DNA of 64,000 nucleotides, taken from assembly GCF_024749285.1 (NCBI RefSeq), contig NZ_CP087196.1, forward strand, positions 3,286,001-3,350,000, in the 5' to 3' direction. Both the position numbers and the translations under genes were made by a program. The stretch comes from Pseudomonas sp. B21-015 (GTDB taxonomy: Bacteria; Pseudomonadota; Gammaproteobacteria; Pseudomonadales; Pseudomonadaceae). The notes under the pieces were generated by a model. The model saw only the letters and a list, made by a program, of their open reading frames with translations. It ran no database searches and had not been told where the DNA came from. Below are positions 34,674-43,053 of this stretch, piece by piece; positions within the stretch are counted from its first letter, which is position 1; each line of letters opens with the position of its first letter.

Positions 34674-36804
34674 AGGACTCTGTCCCTTCCTGGGCGGCAC
34701 GGTTCAATATGTCAACAAGGCTCAGCCCGACCTGCGTCAATGGACACTCCTTCAGCGTGGCGAATGCCTGCTTCAGGTGCAGATCGGTGTCTTCTATTTG
34801 GTTTATCGCGCGCGAGCTGAGGTTCACTGGCCCGTGGTCACGCACATAAATCCAGAAACGCCTGAGCTCTACAAAAACGAAGACTGCATGGAGCAGCCCA
34901 GAGGGCGGTCGCAAGTCCTCTCTCCAAGGAGACACTACTTGGGCAGATGTACACTCGACAGTCGGCGCGTATCGCTCCAGGAGATAGAGTTTTTGGTGAC
35001 GATACTCATGGATCAATGAGTCCGCCAAATCGTACGGATCAATCAATCCCTCACCTTGAGAAATCGACACGTAGAGTGCGCCAGGAACGGAGTTGTCACT
35101 GAACGATACGATTTTTTTTGGATCTGCGGTGGGATCACGAACAAATTGAACAGCACTGCATGCTGCCAATATCTCGGCCGCGAGCTCTGGACGCCAAGCT
35201 TTAACGATCGCCATGGCACACTCAACAAGTTCTTGCCCGGCATCCACAAGCTCATCGCCTTCGAAGAAAATAGCGTCTCCGAATGGAGCCCTCAGCCATC
35301 GGTCATCACGACCAACATCAAGGTCAGCACCATCCTTTTTCTCACCAGCCAGTGCAAGCAACAGATCCAGATAGACCGGGCTAACTGCAACGGGCTGACC
35401 GTCCACTGCCAATAAGGTGTGCCCTCGGTTCTGAGCCACTACCGCACTCGACCATGCGACAGCACCTGGATGAACTGCCACAGACTCAAAGGTGGCACCA
35501 TCCATTGATTTAAGCTGCGTGGCTCGATTGTCCTGCGCGAACAAACTCAACGCCTCGTGCAGACGCTTAACCGCCTCCTCTCGGGCACCGCAACACAGCC
35601 AATCCAAGTGAGGTCGGGAGGTCTCGGCCAGTTCGAAACGGGTCAAGTCGAATGAGTCAGGAAGCGACAGTGTGGGCTCCTCAAGCAAATCGGAAGAAAG
35701 ATGCTCCTTCAGACGATTGTTGATGTGCGAGACCAACCGCTTCATTTCGTTGCAGTACACCGTTGGATTACTAAAGCCATTCTCATCGAAGCGATGAGGA
35801 AGTGAGCCGCCGCCACAGATTTCTACGATTGCACATGACTGGCAAGTGGCTGACAGACCATCCTTGCGCAAATAACGCCGATGCTGCTCGATGGAAGGTG
35901 AAAGAGCCACCTCAGCAATGGGCGTATCTGACACTGTTCCTCCGAGCTTGGTCGCTCCATCCTGGGTAACTTTCAAAACGTCCAGATCGTGATAGCTGCC
36001 GTCAGTCTCAATCGACAACAAGCTCACGTCACCAAAGCCAAATGCATCAGTACCTGAGGGCAGCCCTGCACAGACATCGAGCAGAGCCTCAAAGGTTCTC
36101 AGTGGGATGTGCGCATATTGGTCGAACCAGACATCAAATGCATTGACAAGCCAATTCTCGTACAGACCTGGGTCTTGGTTGCGTCCTGGAGGTGGGCGAA
36201 GCCAGTGGGCGTCGGGTAACAGGAAATCCAAACGCGGGATGCTGAATTGATCAAAATATTCAAACAGCTCATTTGCGCTTATCGAAGCGTCCACCACAGC
36301 AATGACACCCGCGAAGATCGACGGATACTGCTGCAGACGCTTGAGTGCCTGCTCCGTCTGATCAAAACTCGAACGCCCCTTTCGGGTCAGACGATGTTTG
36401 TCGTTAGCAGACTTGGGGCCATCGAGACTGAGCGACACACCGATGTCAGCTTTCTCAAGGATGCCCAGTGCCTCGTCAGTCAACAACAGACCATTCGTCT
36501 GCAGGCTGACATCAACAGAAATGGTACAGGCCTCACGCAGAAGTTGCGCAAAATCCGCTAGTGCTTGAGCACCTGCCAACAAGGGCTCACCACCATGGAA
36601 AATGACTGCACAGCGCTTCAGATTAGTCTGAAGTACGTACTCCGCGAGTTGTCGGGCAAATGCCTCGCGATGTTCAACGGAGAGAAGTTTGGGCATGGAG
36701 CGCCAACTCTGATCCGCGTGGTGGTAGACATAGCAGTAATCGCAATCAAGGTTACATCGCGATGCCACTTTTACCAGAAACGACGAAAACTTAGCGGCGT
36801 CCAT
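34630..36804 (-). CDS. Radical SAM/SPASM peptide maturase fused to HExxH domain
   Basis: 724 aa. The 4Fe-4S motif is C17xxxC21xxC24 (SRCNLDCDYCYVYHH), followed by HGGEPLL and SLDGP, as in FxsB-type cyclophane-forming maturases. A SPASM-like auxiliary cluster region has CQSCAIVEICGGG and VYCNEM (about 320-360). The C-terminal ~300 residues form a second domain with HEYRH at 599-603. This matches the HExxH putative peptide-modification domain, recently linked to beta-hydroxylation in related proteins. One polypeptide could thus crosslink and hydroxylate the same peptide. It starts 9 bp after the precursor stop. Confidence 0.87.
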   Translation of the reverse strand: MDAAKFSSFLVKVASRCNLDCDYCYVYHHADQSWRSMPKLLSVEHREAFARQLAEYVLQTNLKRCAVIFHGGEPLLAGAQALADFAQLLREACTISVDVSLQTNGLLLTDEALGILEKADIGVSLSLDGPKSANDKHRLTRKGRSSFDQTEQALKRLQQYPSIFAGVIAVVDASISANELFEYFDQFSIPRLDFLLPDAHWLRPPPGRNQDPGLYENWLVNAFDVWFDQYAHIPLRTFEALLDVCAGLPSGTDAFGFGDVSLLSIETDGSYHDLDVLKVTQDGATKLGGTVSDTPIAEVALSPSIEQHRRYLRKDGLSATCQSCAIVEICGGGSLPHRFDENGFSNPTVYCNEMKRLVSHINNRLKEHLSSDLLEEPTLSLPDSFDLTRFELAETSRPHLDWLCCGAREEAVKRLHEALSLFAQDNRATQLKSMDGATFESVAVHPGAVAWSSAVVAQNRGHTLLAVDGQPVAVSPVYLDLLLALAGEKKDGADLDVGRDDRWLRAPFGDAIFFEGDELVDAGQELVECAMAIVKAWRPELAAEILAACSAVQFVRDPTADPKKIVSFSDNSVPGALYVSISQGEGLIDPYDLADSLIHEYRHQKLYLLERYAPTVECTSAQVVSPWREDLRPPSGLLHAVFVFVELRRFWIYVRDHGPVNLSSRAINQIEDTDLHLKQAFATLKECPLTQVGLSLVDILNRAAQEGTESYESADHHSTVPTVA

Positions 36805-36813
36805 GCAGACGAC

Positions 36814-36996
36814 TCACGAACGGTTATGGCGGTGATGCAAACGATCATAACTGGTGATGACTTGACTGGCATCCGATTCAGTCAACACGCGCGAACGCAG
36901 GCGTTGGATTGCCGGATTGGTGCTCTGCACCTTTGCCAAGCTGTTGCGAATTGTCGACTGAGTCGACTCTTCGATCTTGATTGCTGTAGACGACAT
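36814..36996 (-). CDS. RiPP precursor peptide
   Basis: 60 aa from ATG 36996, with AAGGAG 7 bp upstream; longer frames start in non-protein-like DNA. The leader is helical and polar (STAIKIEESTQSTIRNSLAK). The C-terminal core is distinctive: ITSYDRLHHRHNRS. The YDR and His/Asn/Arg residues offer aromatic-to-side-chain crosslink sites for the rSAM enzyme and three Arg for the arginase or methyltransferase. Immediately upstream of the maturase gene on the same strand. Precursor status is inferred from size, position and core composition. Confidence 0.8.
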   Translation of the reverse strand: MSSTAIKIEESTQSTIRNSLAKVQSTNPAIQRLRSRVLTESDASQVITSYDRLHHRHNRS

Positions 36997-37464
36997 CACA
37001 TACTCCTTGACCTGTTGAAGTACTATCAGCATGGACGATGGATCCAAAATTTCAAGGACTACTTTAAACCTTTTAACAATTGAATAAATCCAAACCGACT
37101 GGAGAAACTTAAGAGCAAATTTGATTGTTTTTCGAAGATTTTCGCCGACATGCCCCTTCACACCTTGGATCACATCCAGTGATAGCTAGTCACGGAAGGC
37201 TTGCCCTGCAAGTAGCCATCGACGTAGATCAGTACAAGGCAGTGAAACAGCCAACCTCGCCCCTCCCAACTACAGTGGGAAAACTCCCACATGGCCGGCT
37301 CGGATCGTGAACCGTGGGCCGCCCCTCGATGACTACAAAGTGCAGACTTCCCCCCGCTGCACTGCACTTGATCTGTAGGTACAATTCTTCAACAAGAATC
37401 CGCTTAGGCCACAAACATCGCACCGTCGGGTATAACGATAGCTACCGTTGGAGCCAAGCTCTAT
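36997..37464. other. 468-bp gap holding the RiPP promoter
   Basis: No gene is supported. The AT-rich part 37020-37140 directly upstream of the precursor probably carries its promoter. The left part is the 3' flank of the helicase gene. Confidence 0.4.
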
Positions 37465-39984
37465 CTACCGGAACCGCCTAGAGCCGACGCGCTGGCCGAC
37501 GGATTTCTTCCCGTATACATTTTTCGTCAGGGCCGTTGGCGACGGAACGACATCCCAGCAGTCCAAGGACTTGTCCACGTGCCGGCTTGCTTTTTCGTAC
37601 GCACGGACTTTGCCTTCCTTGCGATCAACGTACCAGTAGCAGTAGGTCACCGCTCGGGTGATGGCCACGTAAGCAGTGCGCAAGGCCTCGCTACGCTGAG
37701 AGGTATCGAAGCCGCAGGGGTCGGCACCGCCCATCTTAGCCTGCCTGAAAATGTCGTTCTTGAACGGCGAGGACGTGGTCATCTCACAGTCGCCCAGCAA
37801 GAACACAGCATCAGCCTGAAGGCCCTTCGAAGCATGGTACGTCAGTAGCTTCAGGTCATCCTCTCTGTCGTCCTTCTTCGCCTGATTGATGAGGCCTGCC
37901 AAGTTCTTCTCAACGACCTCTTTGGTACGTCCAACCCGATAGAGAACCAGGATTGAGCGACCTGCTTCGTAATGCGCTTGCGCAGTTTCGCACAGGTGGA
38001 TGTAGCTCAAATCGCGCATCTGGACGGGAACCTTGTTGCCGATTACCCGAGGGTTGGCCGCTTTGCCCTGCTTGTTATTGAAGCCTCCCGTTCGCTTCAC
38101 AATGGCCTCTGCCGCATCGATGACCCATTGATGAGAGCGATGGTTTTCCTGCATAAATACACGTGTCGACGGAGGCGCCAAAAAGTGGTTGTCGAAGTCC
38201 ATGAAGAACTGGGGTGAGCTGCCTCGCCATCCATAGATGCTTTGCCAGTCATCCCCCACGGCCATCAGCGAAGCGTAAGCTGGAGGCCCATCTGTTTGAA
38301 CCGGCAAACTCCTTCGTTCGATCTCGGCAAAAGTCGCCCTGACCCAGGAGATGGTATTCGCGCCAACGTCTTGGAACTCGTCGATAAGTAATGTCGACAT
38401 TGGCTGTAGGACGCCATCGGGCACCACCTGCAGGTTTTTCGCGCCTCTTTCGCTGAACATTGAAAACATCTTGTTGAAGGTCAGCACTGGGGGGCTCATC
38501 ACCCTAAGCTTTTCATCCAGTGCCACCCAGTAGCGGCCAAGGGCTTTAAAGAATGCCCGGTCAGGGTCATCCTCCATAAGCTCCATGGCCTTGATCGCCG
38601 GAATCACATCTAATCCCAAGTTCTCGATAAAGGAAGCCGCCGAGTAAAACGCTTCCAGGATGTACTGGGATGAAATCTCACCGGTTATCTTGTACCGGAA
38701 TTTAGGACAGGCATTTGCCAGGTTCATGATCGCATCGACAGATGCGCCGGCATCGGTGTAGCTGTTCAGGAAGATCACAGGCTTCGAACAAAAAGCCTGA
38801 AACAGGATGCGCTTATCGGCGACATCCAAGGTGAGGTAAGGCCAGCGGTCAGGCTCAATCTTCAAGTCGCGAGGTTCGTCCTTATCCACACCGAGAATGA
38901 CGTAGGCACCCAACTGGGGAATGGAACCGTTAGAGTGGAACGTCTGACCGAGCAGAGTGATCTTTTCGCGTGTCGGAACCACCCCCGCTATCGGCCAGCG
39001 ACCAGCTGACTTCCACAGCCCCTCCAGTCTGAAACACAACGCGTCGTCGATTTGTTCCATCTGCGCGACCTTGTCCTGTCGCGCCTTCGCATCAGCGCTC
39101 TGCGCGTCCAAGCGCTCCAAGTAGATGGCTCGGCGTGCTAGCTCGGCAATAAGGTCTTTGAAAATTGGGTCGCTGTCGTACAAATCCTGATAGCACTCGT
39201 TCATCAGACTGAGCTGCTCAGGTTTGAGCTTCACCTGGAACATGGAGCCGGCCTTTTCTTCCTCGTCGTTTTTTAAGTCCAGGAATTCGAAGGCCTGCGC
39301 TTTCTCCAAACCAGGAATACTGCGCGTGAAAGACAATATTCGAGAGTGGAAGGTACGCACGATGTCGAGGGACTCTTCCTTCGAGATGTCGTAGCCCCAC
39401 TGTTTGAAGACCTTGCGCACCTTGCCGGCGAAATCCAGTTTGGATTCTTTGGTGAAGGTAATGACAGTAAGGCTTTCAAGATGAATACCGAGGTAATGGT
39501 AGAGGACGAGAAGACGTAGCACCATGGTCGTTGACTTGCCGCTTCCAGCACCAGCTACCACGGATGTTGTCGGCGTTTTAGACAGGATCATCTTCCACTG
39601 ATCTTCGGACGGCTTATCCTTCAACAACCGGGCAAAATCAGCCCGGATCTCGCCTTCCAACTCAGGCGTAATCTGGAATGTCCAATTCTTGAAAAATGTT
39701 GGCGGCTTTACCCCGGGCTCCCCCGCTATTGGAATTGGCCCGGGTTGCAGTTCAACGATCAGTTTGCCGTCTTCGAGCCCCTTCTTGTGGCCATTGTTAT
39801 AGCCCAGCAAGTATCCTTCATCGTGACCGAACTTATGGCCAACGCGCAAGGCTGACGCCTGCTGAATTCCCCAGCGATCCAGAAGCTTGTCGAACAGCCT
39901 CAGCATGAAGCCTTTAGATATGCGAGGGTCAACTGCCTCCAAACGCGCAGTTGGGTTAAAGCGAGGATTAGTATTTACGTCCAC
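37465..39984 (-). CDS. UvrD/Rep-like SF1 helicase
   Basis: 839 aa from GTG 39984 (AGGAG 10 bp upstream). All SF1A motifs are present: AGAGSGKSTT (I), LIDEFQDVGA (II), VGDDWQSIYGWRG (III), LTYHASKGLQADAV (V), AYVAITRAVTYCYWYV (VI). The first ~110 residues are a separate N-terminal region with a glycine-rich HKFGHDEGYLLGYNNGHKKG stretch. It has no adjacent nuclease partner, unlike GajB, and is not a Gabija component. Likely a stand-alone DNA repair or defence helicase. Confidence 0.85.
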   Translation of the reverse strand: MDVNTNPRFNPTARLEAVDPRISKGFMLRLFDKLLDRWGIQQASALRVGHKFGHDEGYLLGYNNGHKKGLEDGKLIVELQPGPIPIAGEPGVKPPTFFKNWTFQITPELEGEIRADFARLLKDKPSEDQWKMILSKTPTTSVVAGAGSGKSTTMVLRLLVLYHYLGIHLESLTVITFTKESKLDFAGKVRKVFKQWGYDISKEESLDIVRTFHSRILSFTRSIPGLEKAQAFEFLDLKNDEEEKAGSMFQVKLKPEQLSLMNECYQDLYDSDPIFKDLIAELARRAIYLERLDAQSADAKARQDKVAQMEQIDDALCFRLEGLWKSAGRWPIAGVVPTREKITLLGQTFHSNGSIPQLGAYVILGVDKDEPRDLKIEPDRWPYLTLDVADKRILFQAFCSKPVIFLNSYTDAGASVDAIMNLANACPKFRYKITGEISSQYILEAFYSAASFIENLGLDVIPAIKAMELMEDDPDRAFFKALGRYWVALDEKLRVMSPPVLTFNKMFSMFSERGAKNLQVVPDGVLQPMSTLLIDEFQDVGANTISWVRATFAEIERRSLPVQTDGPPAYASLMAVGDDWQSIYGWRGSSPQFFMDFDNHFLAPPSTRVFMQENHRSHQWVIDAAEAIVKRTGGFNNKQGKAANPRVIGNKVPVQMRDLSYIHLCETAQAHYEAGRSILVLYRVGRTKEVVEKNLAGLINQAKKDDREDDLKLLTYHASKGLQADAVFLLGDCEMTTSSPFKNDIFRQAKMGGADPCGFDTSQRSEALRTAYVAITRAVTYCYWYVDRKEGKVRAYEKASRHVDKSLDCWDVVPSPTALTKNVYGKKSVGQRVGSRRFR

Positions 39985-40220
39985 TGAAGATAAAGCTCCT
40001 GTACGCCGGGCCCGGCTTCTCTAGCTAGGGGCACTCGGAGTGCTCCGAAATTAGGAAGCCTACCACCAGGAGAGAAAATTCCTAAAGTCAAGATGCTTAG
40101 CGCGTCAGCTCCGCCGGCGGCAGCCGATGTGCGCTTTGATGCGAATGCCGATTTAGCGCGCGAGTGAGATTGAGTACCTGCAGCCAAATTTGTTTTCGAT
40201 ACTGATAGCTCCGAACGCGT

Positions 40221-40529
40221 TCAACTGCTAAGAGCCAACCGCTCCACCAGATCAATCACATCCTTGCGATCCTGCTCTTTCAACAAATGAAAGCACTGCA
40301 GCAAATGAGCCGTCTCGTCATCCTCACAATAGAAATACGACACTGGCAGATTCAGGACAGCAGCAATCTGCTGCACGATGCCCTCCCCTGGCTGGTGAAC
40401 ACCTTTCTCATATTGATTCATCCGAGCTGATGCAGAGGCGGGTTCGATTCCTGCTTCTATCCCCAAGCGCTCTTGAGAAAAACCCCTTGCTTTGCGTGCC
40501 TCTTTTAAACGTCTGCTGAACGTCGTCAT
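40221..40529 (-). CDS. XRE-family repressor
   Basis: 102 aa from ATG 40529. An N-terminal lambda-repressor-type HTH (RRLKEARKARGFSQERLGIEAG...RMNQYEKGVHQP) is followed by a short helical tail (CFHLLKEQDRKDVIDLVERL) typical of small dimeric XRE proteins. It is divergent from a membrane-protein gene, with an 8+8 bp palindrome in between, so it most likely represses both. Confidence 0.8.
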   Translation of the reverse strand: MTTFSRRLKEARKARGFSQERLGIEAGIEPASASARMNQYEKGVHQPGEGIVQQIAAVLNLPVSYFYCEDDETAHLLQCFHLLKEQDRKDVIDLVERLALSS

Positions 40530-40576
40530 TTCTCTTGCCGCAAAAGACAAGAGAGTCTTAGATTCGCTTTGACGAT

Positions 40577-40597
40577 ATACTAAGTATTCCTTAGTAT
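40577..40597. promoter_or_regulatory. Palindromic operator of the XRE repressor
   Basis: ATACTAAG (40577-40584) and CTTAGTAT (40590-40597) form a perfect inverted repeat with a 5-nt spacer, in the 121-bp region between the divergent XRE and membrane-protein genes. Site assignment inferred from position and symmetry. Confidence 0.65.
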
Positions 40598-40650
40598 TTG
40601 GCAGAAATATCCTTTTGCCATCACTCTAAGCGCACGGACAGGGACTCAAG

Positions 40651-41169
40651 ATGAAGGAAATGCAAATCACAGATGGCCGGCTCGACGAAAAATCGCGAGG
40701 CTTCGGCGGCAACATGATCAGCTATCACTACTGGAAAATTGACGGCAAGAAGCTCGAAACCCTCGAAATCCCAGATGTGCTAGATGCTCATGTAAAGGCG
40801 GGTGATCGGGTTCGAGTGACATCTCAGCTAGGCAAAGACAAGGTCGCCAGAATTTGGGCCATCCAGATTGAGGGAGAGCCGGTTCGTTCAGTCGTTACCA
40901 TTCCCTTCATTGCAGTGTCGATGGGTCGGCTAAGCATCTTTCCGTTGATGGTCGCAATTTTTACAATCTTCGTAGCCTATGGCTTTTGGCAAGCCAGTAC
41001 GCATCATGGAGGTTTCCATGGGACGAGTTATCAAATGGGCTGGATCGCGCTGAATCTATTCGTCGCGTACAGGTACATGATTAAGCCTGTGCGAAATATC
41101 ACGCGCGGCATCAAGGTGTTTCGAGAATATTGCGCCAAGGCCCCAGCATCGACGTCGACCGCCAACTGA
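40651..41169 (+). CDS. Membrane protein, unknown
   Basis: 172 aa. A soluble N-terminal domain (about 85 residues) is followed by two transmembrane helices (PLMVAIFTIFVAYGFW and MGWIALNLFVAYRYM) and a short cytoplasmic tail. No family recognised. It may be the target of the divergent XRE repressor. Confidence 0.55.
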   Translation: MKEMQITDGRLDEKSRGFGGNMISYHYWKIDGKKLETLEIPDVLDAHVKAGDRVRVTSQLGKDKVARIWAIQIEGEPVRSVVTIPFIAVSMGRLSIFPLMVAIFTIFVAYGFWQASTHHGGFHGTSYQMGWIALNLFVAYRYMIKPVRNITRGIKVFREYCAKAPASTSTAN

Positions 41170-41208
41170 TACCGAACGAACGCCGGTGAGTCTCCCGAGA
41201 ACCAGAAA

Positions 41209-41400
41209 ATGAATTACGTCGAGTTGGTTCAGCACCAAGCCGAGCTTGTTTTTGGCAACAAAGAGAAAGCCGACAGTTGGCTGAACCAACCGAAAACCGG
41301 TCTCGGAGGTAGCACACCATTGGAGCTCGCTCACACTGAAGCAGGATACAAACTCGTAAAGGCTGAACTTGAAAAACTCAGTCACGGATTTGCCTGCTAG
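41209..41400 (+). CDS. MbcA/ParS/Xre-type antitoxin C-terminal domain, stand-alone
   Basis: 63 aa: QAELVFGNKEKADSWLNQP then LGGSTPLELAHTEAGYKLVK. This is the toxin-binding (DUF2384) domain of RES-type toxin antitoxins. The usual N-terminal DNA-binding half is missing and no RES toxin follows, so it is either a minimal antitoxin or a fragment. Confidence 0.65.
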   Translation: MNYVELVQHQAELVFGNKEKADSWLNQPKTGLGGSTPLELAHTEAGYKLVKAELEKLSHGFAC

Positions 41401-41477
41401 TTCCAGCTCCCCCCTCCAAGCCCAAGACTTAACATGATTGTTTTTGATCTCAACACAAACAATGCCGAAGCCCTGCT

Positions 41478-41690
41478 CAGACACGTTGAAGCATTAAAAT
41501 CACCTTCGAAGAGCTCAAGAGTGGCATTTAGAACGCCAACAAGCGCGCAAATCTGATCGCTCTCTCTGCGATGCTCAACCGCCCCCCTTCGTCCTCCGCG
41601 CCAACGTTGCAGGCGACATGCGCAAGTGCTGACGCAGCTGATTCACCGTCATGTCGAGAGTCCCTGCGAGCCGTTTGTAAAACACAAAAG
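41478..41690 (-). pseudogene. Frameshifted Xre/MbcA-type antitoxin relic
   Basis: On the minus strand, FVFYKRLAGTLDMTVNQLRQ and LRMSPATLARRTKGGRLSIA run in one frame. After a 2-base offset at about 41565, ESDQICALVGVLNATLELFE and GDFNAST continue in another. Together they give the N-terminal and central part of a RES-antitoxin-type protein; the C-terminal LGG..TPLE domain is absent. Confidence 0.55.
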
Positions 41691-41827
41691 GGAGACCTGG
41701 TGAACAAGCTCATGAAGTCTAGCGCTGCGTGATGGCAGTCCAATCGTTGCCCAAATACCTGATCGAACAGACTCGACTGGATTATATTTTTGGTTGATGA
41801 GTCCATACCCACCTCAAGGGTTTTCAA

Positions 41828-42195
41828 TCATCCAATCATGACAGAAGTTGCTCAATAGGCATGATCCGTACGCTTAAGCAACAGGCCATTCCATTGATCG
41901 CAGCCTTTATCGATTCGACATAATCTATATAGCCGATGGCTATTTCTGAATAAACCTTACAAATAAATAGCTCCTCTGGACATCTTTTAAACAGATACTT
42001 GACAAGCCGCAAGAATGATCTTTATTGACAGTAACTGTACGAAACACTGCATCCATTCATGCCCAGTCGTCTCAACAGTCATAGCAATTACGATACAGGC
42101 ACCCATTATTCGAGATAAAACTCTTAAACACCAAATTTTTTCAAGTTTGGAAACTTCATACTACTTGACGATGTGGTTTAGAGGAGTAGACGCTA
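41828..42195. other. 368-bp leader before the protease genes
   Basis: No gene supported. It is AT-rich and ends with GAGGAG (42180-42185), a strong ribosome site for the TTG start at 42196. It likely carries the protease operon promoter. Confidence 0.45.
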
Positions 42196-43053
42196 TTGAA
42201 CACCTTCTCATCACGTTACTCAGCATGCAAGGAAAGACCTTCCGCAAAATTAGAAATATTATTTCAACGATGGTTATTAGGGCTGTTGCTTTTACTGATG
42301 TGTGGGAACACGTTGGCTGACCTTTCAAAAACTGAAACGCCCCAAGAGTTCGTTATGTGGCTTGGGGCGAACGACGCTCATGGGGAAATTATCAATGGCG
42401 TCGCGCCAGCCGATCCTTCCAAGTGGAAATCGATTTTTCTCTCAAAAAAGAATGGTTCTTGGTGTACCGCTTTCGCTGTTGGGCCGCGCACAGTCATGAC
42501 AGCGGCACACTGTGTTCCAAAAGATCAGCAAATAACGCTAAAACGGCCCAGTAAAGTCGATTTGATAGCACAGTGCAAGATTGCCCCATCGTATCCGACC
42601 GACCCCACCGCTGACTATGCCCTGTGCAGTTTAGGTGAAGACATTAGCGCCGGGCCTTATGAAACTTTGAACAGAAAGTACGACAAACTTATACCAGGCA
42701 CGAGAGTACTTCTAACTGGTTATGGGTGTAGGCAATTCGTCAACCAAAGCGAACAAGATTTCTCCACAGGCATAGTGACCTACTACTCCAAAGCTGAGGG
42801 AAACTATGGAGTACTGGGGGGAGGTGCCTCTGTCTGCTTCGGAGACAGCGGTGGGCCAGCATTTGTCGTATCCAATGATGATGTTGCGAATCGAGTCTTA
42901 ATCGGCTTGAATTCTCAACTCTGGAGTGACGGAATGACCTCACTTTTATCGCTGATACCAACAGATGTCGAATCGTTTTTTCAAGATTTAAACACCAAGG
43001 GTTGGATTATATGCGGCATTACACTTACAGCTAGAAAATGCCGCCATGAATAG
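42196..43053 (+). CDS. Secreted trypsin-like (S1) serine protease
   Basis: 285 aa from TTG 42196, which has GAGGAG about 9 bp upstream. A long basic N-region leads to the hydrophobic core LLGLLLLLMCGNTLA, so export to the periplasm is expected. The catalytic triad is intact: His105 (TAAHC), Asp140 (TADYAL), Ser218 (GDSGGP). The next protease gene overlaps by 8 bp. AT-richer than the flanking Pseudomonas genes. The pair with a subtilisin-like protease suggests one works on or activates the other. Confidence 0.82.
   Translation: MNTFSSRYSACKERPSAKLEILFQRWLLGLLLLLMCGNTLADLSKTETPQEFVMWLGANDAHGEIINGVAPADPSKWKSIFLSKKNGSWCTAFAVGPRTVMTAAHCVPKDQQITLKRPSKVDLIAQCKIAPSYPTDPTADYALCSLGEDISAGPYETLNRKYDKLIPGTRVLLTGYGCRQFVNQSEQDFSTGIVTYYSKAEGNYGVLGGGASVCFGDSGGPAFVVSNDDVANRVLIGLNSQLWSDGMTSLLSLIPTDVESFFQDLNTKGWIICGITLTARKCRHE

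Noticed and set aside
36565..37083. 172-codon + strand frame covering the precursor region
   Set aside because: It is opposite the rSAM start and the precursor, which have correct spacing and a strong ribosome site.
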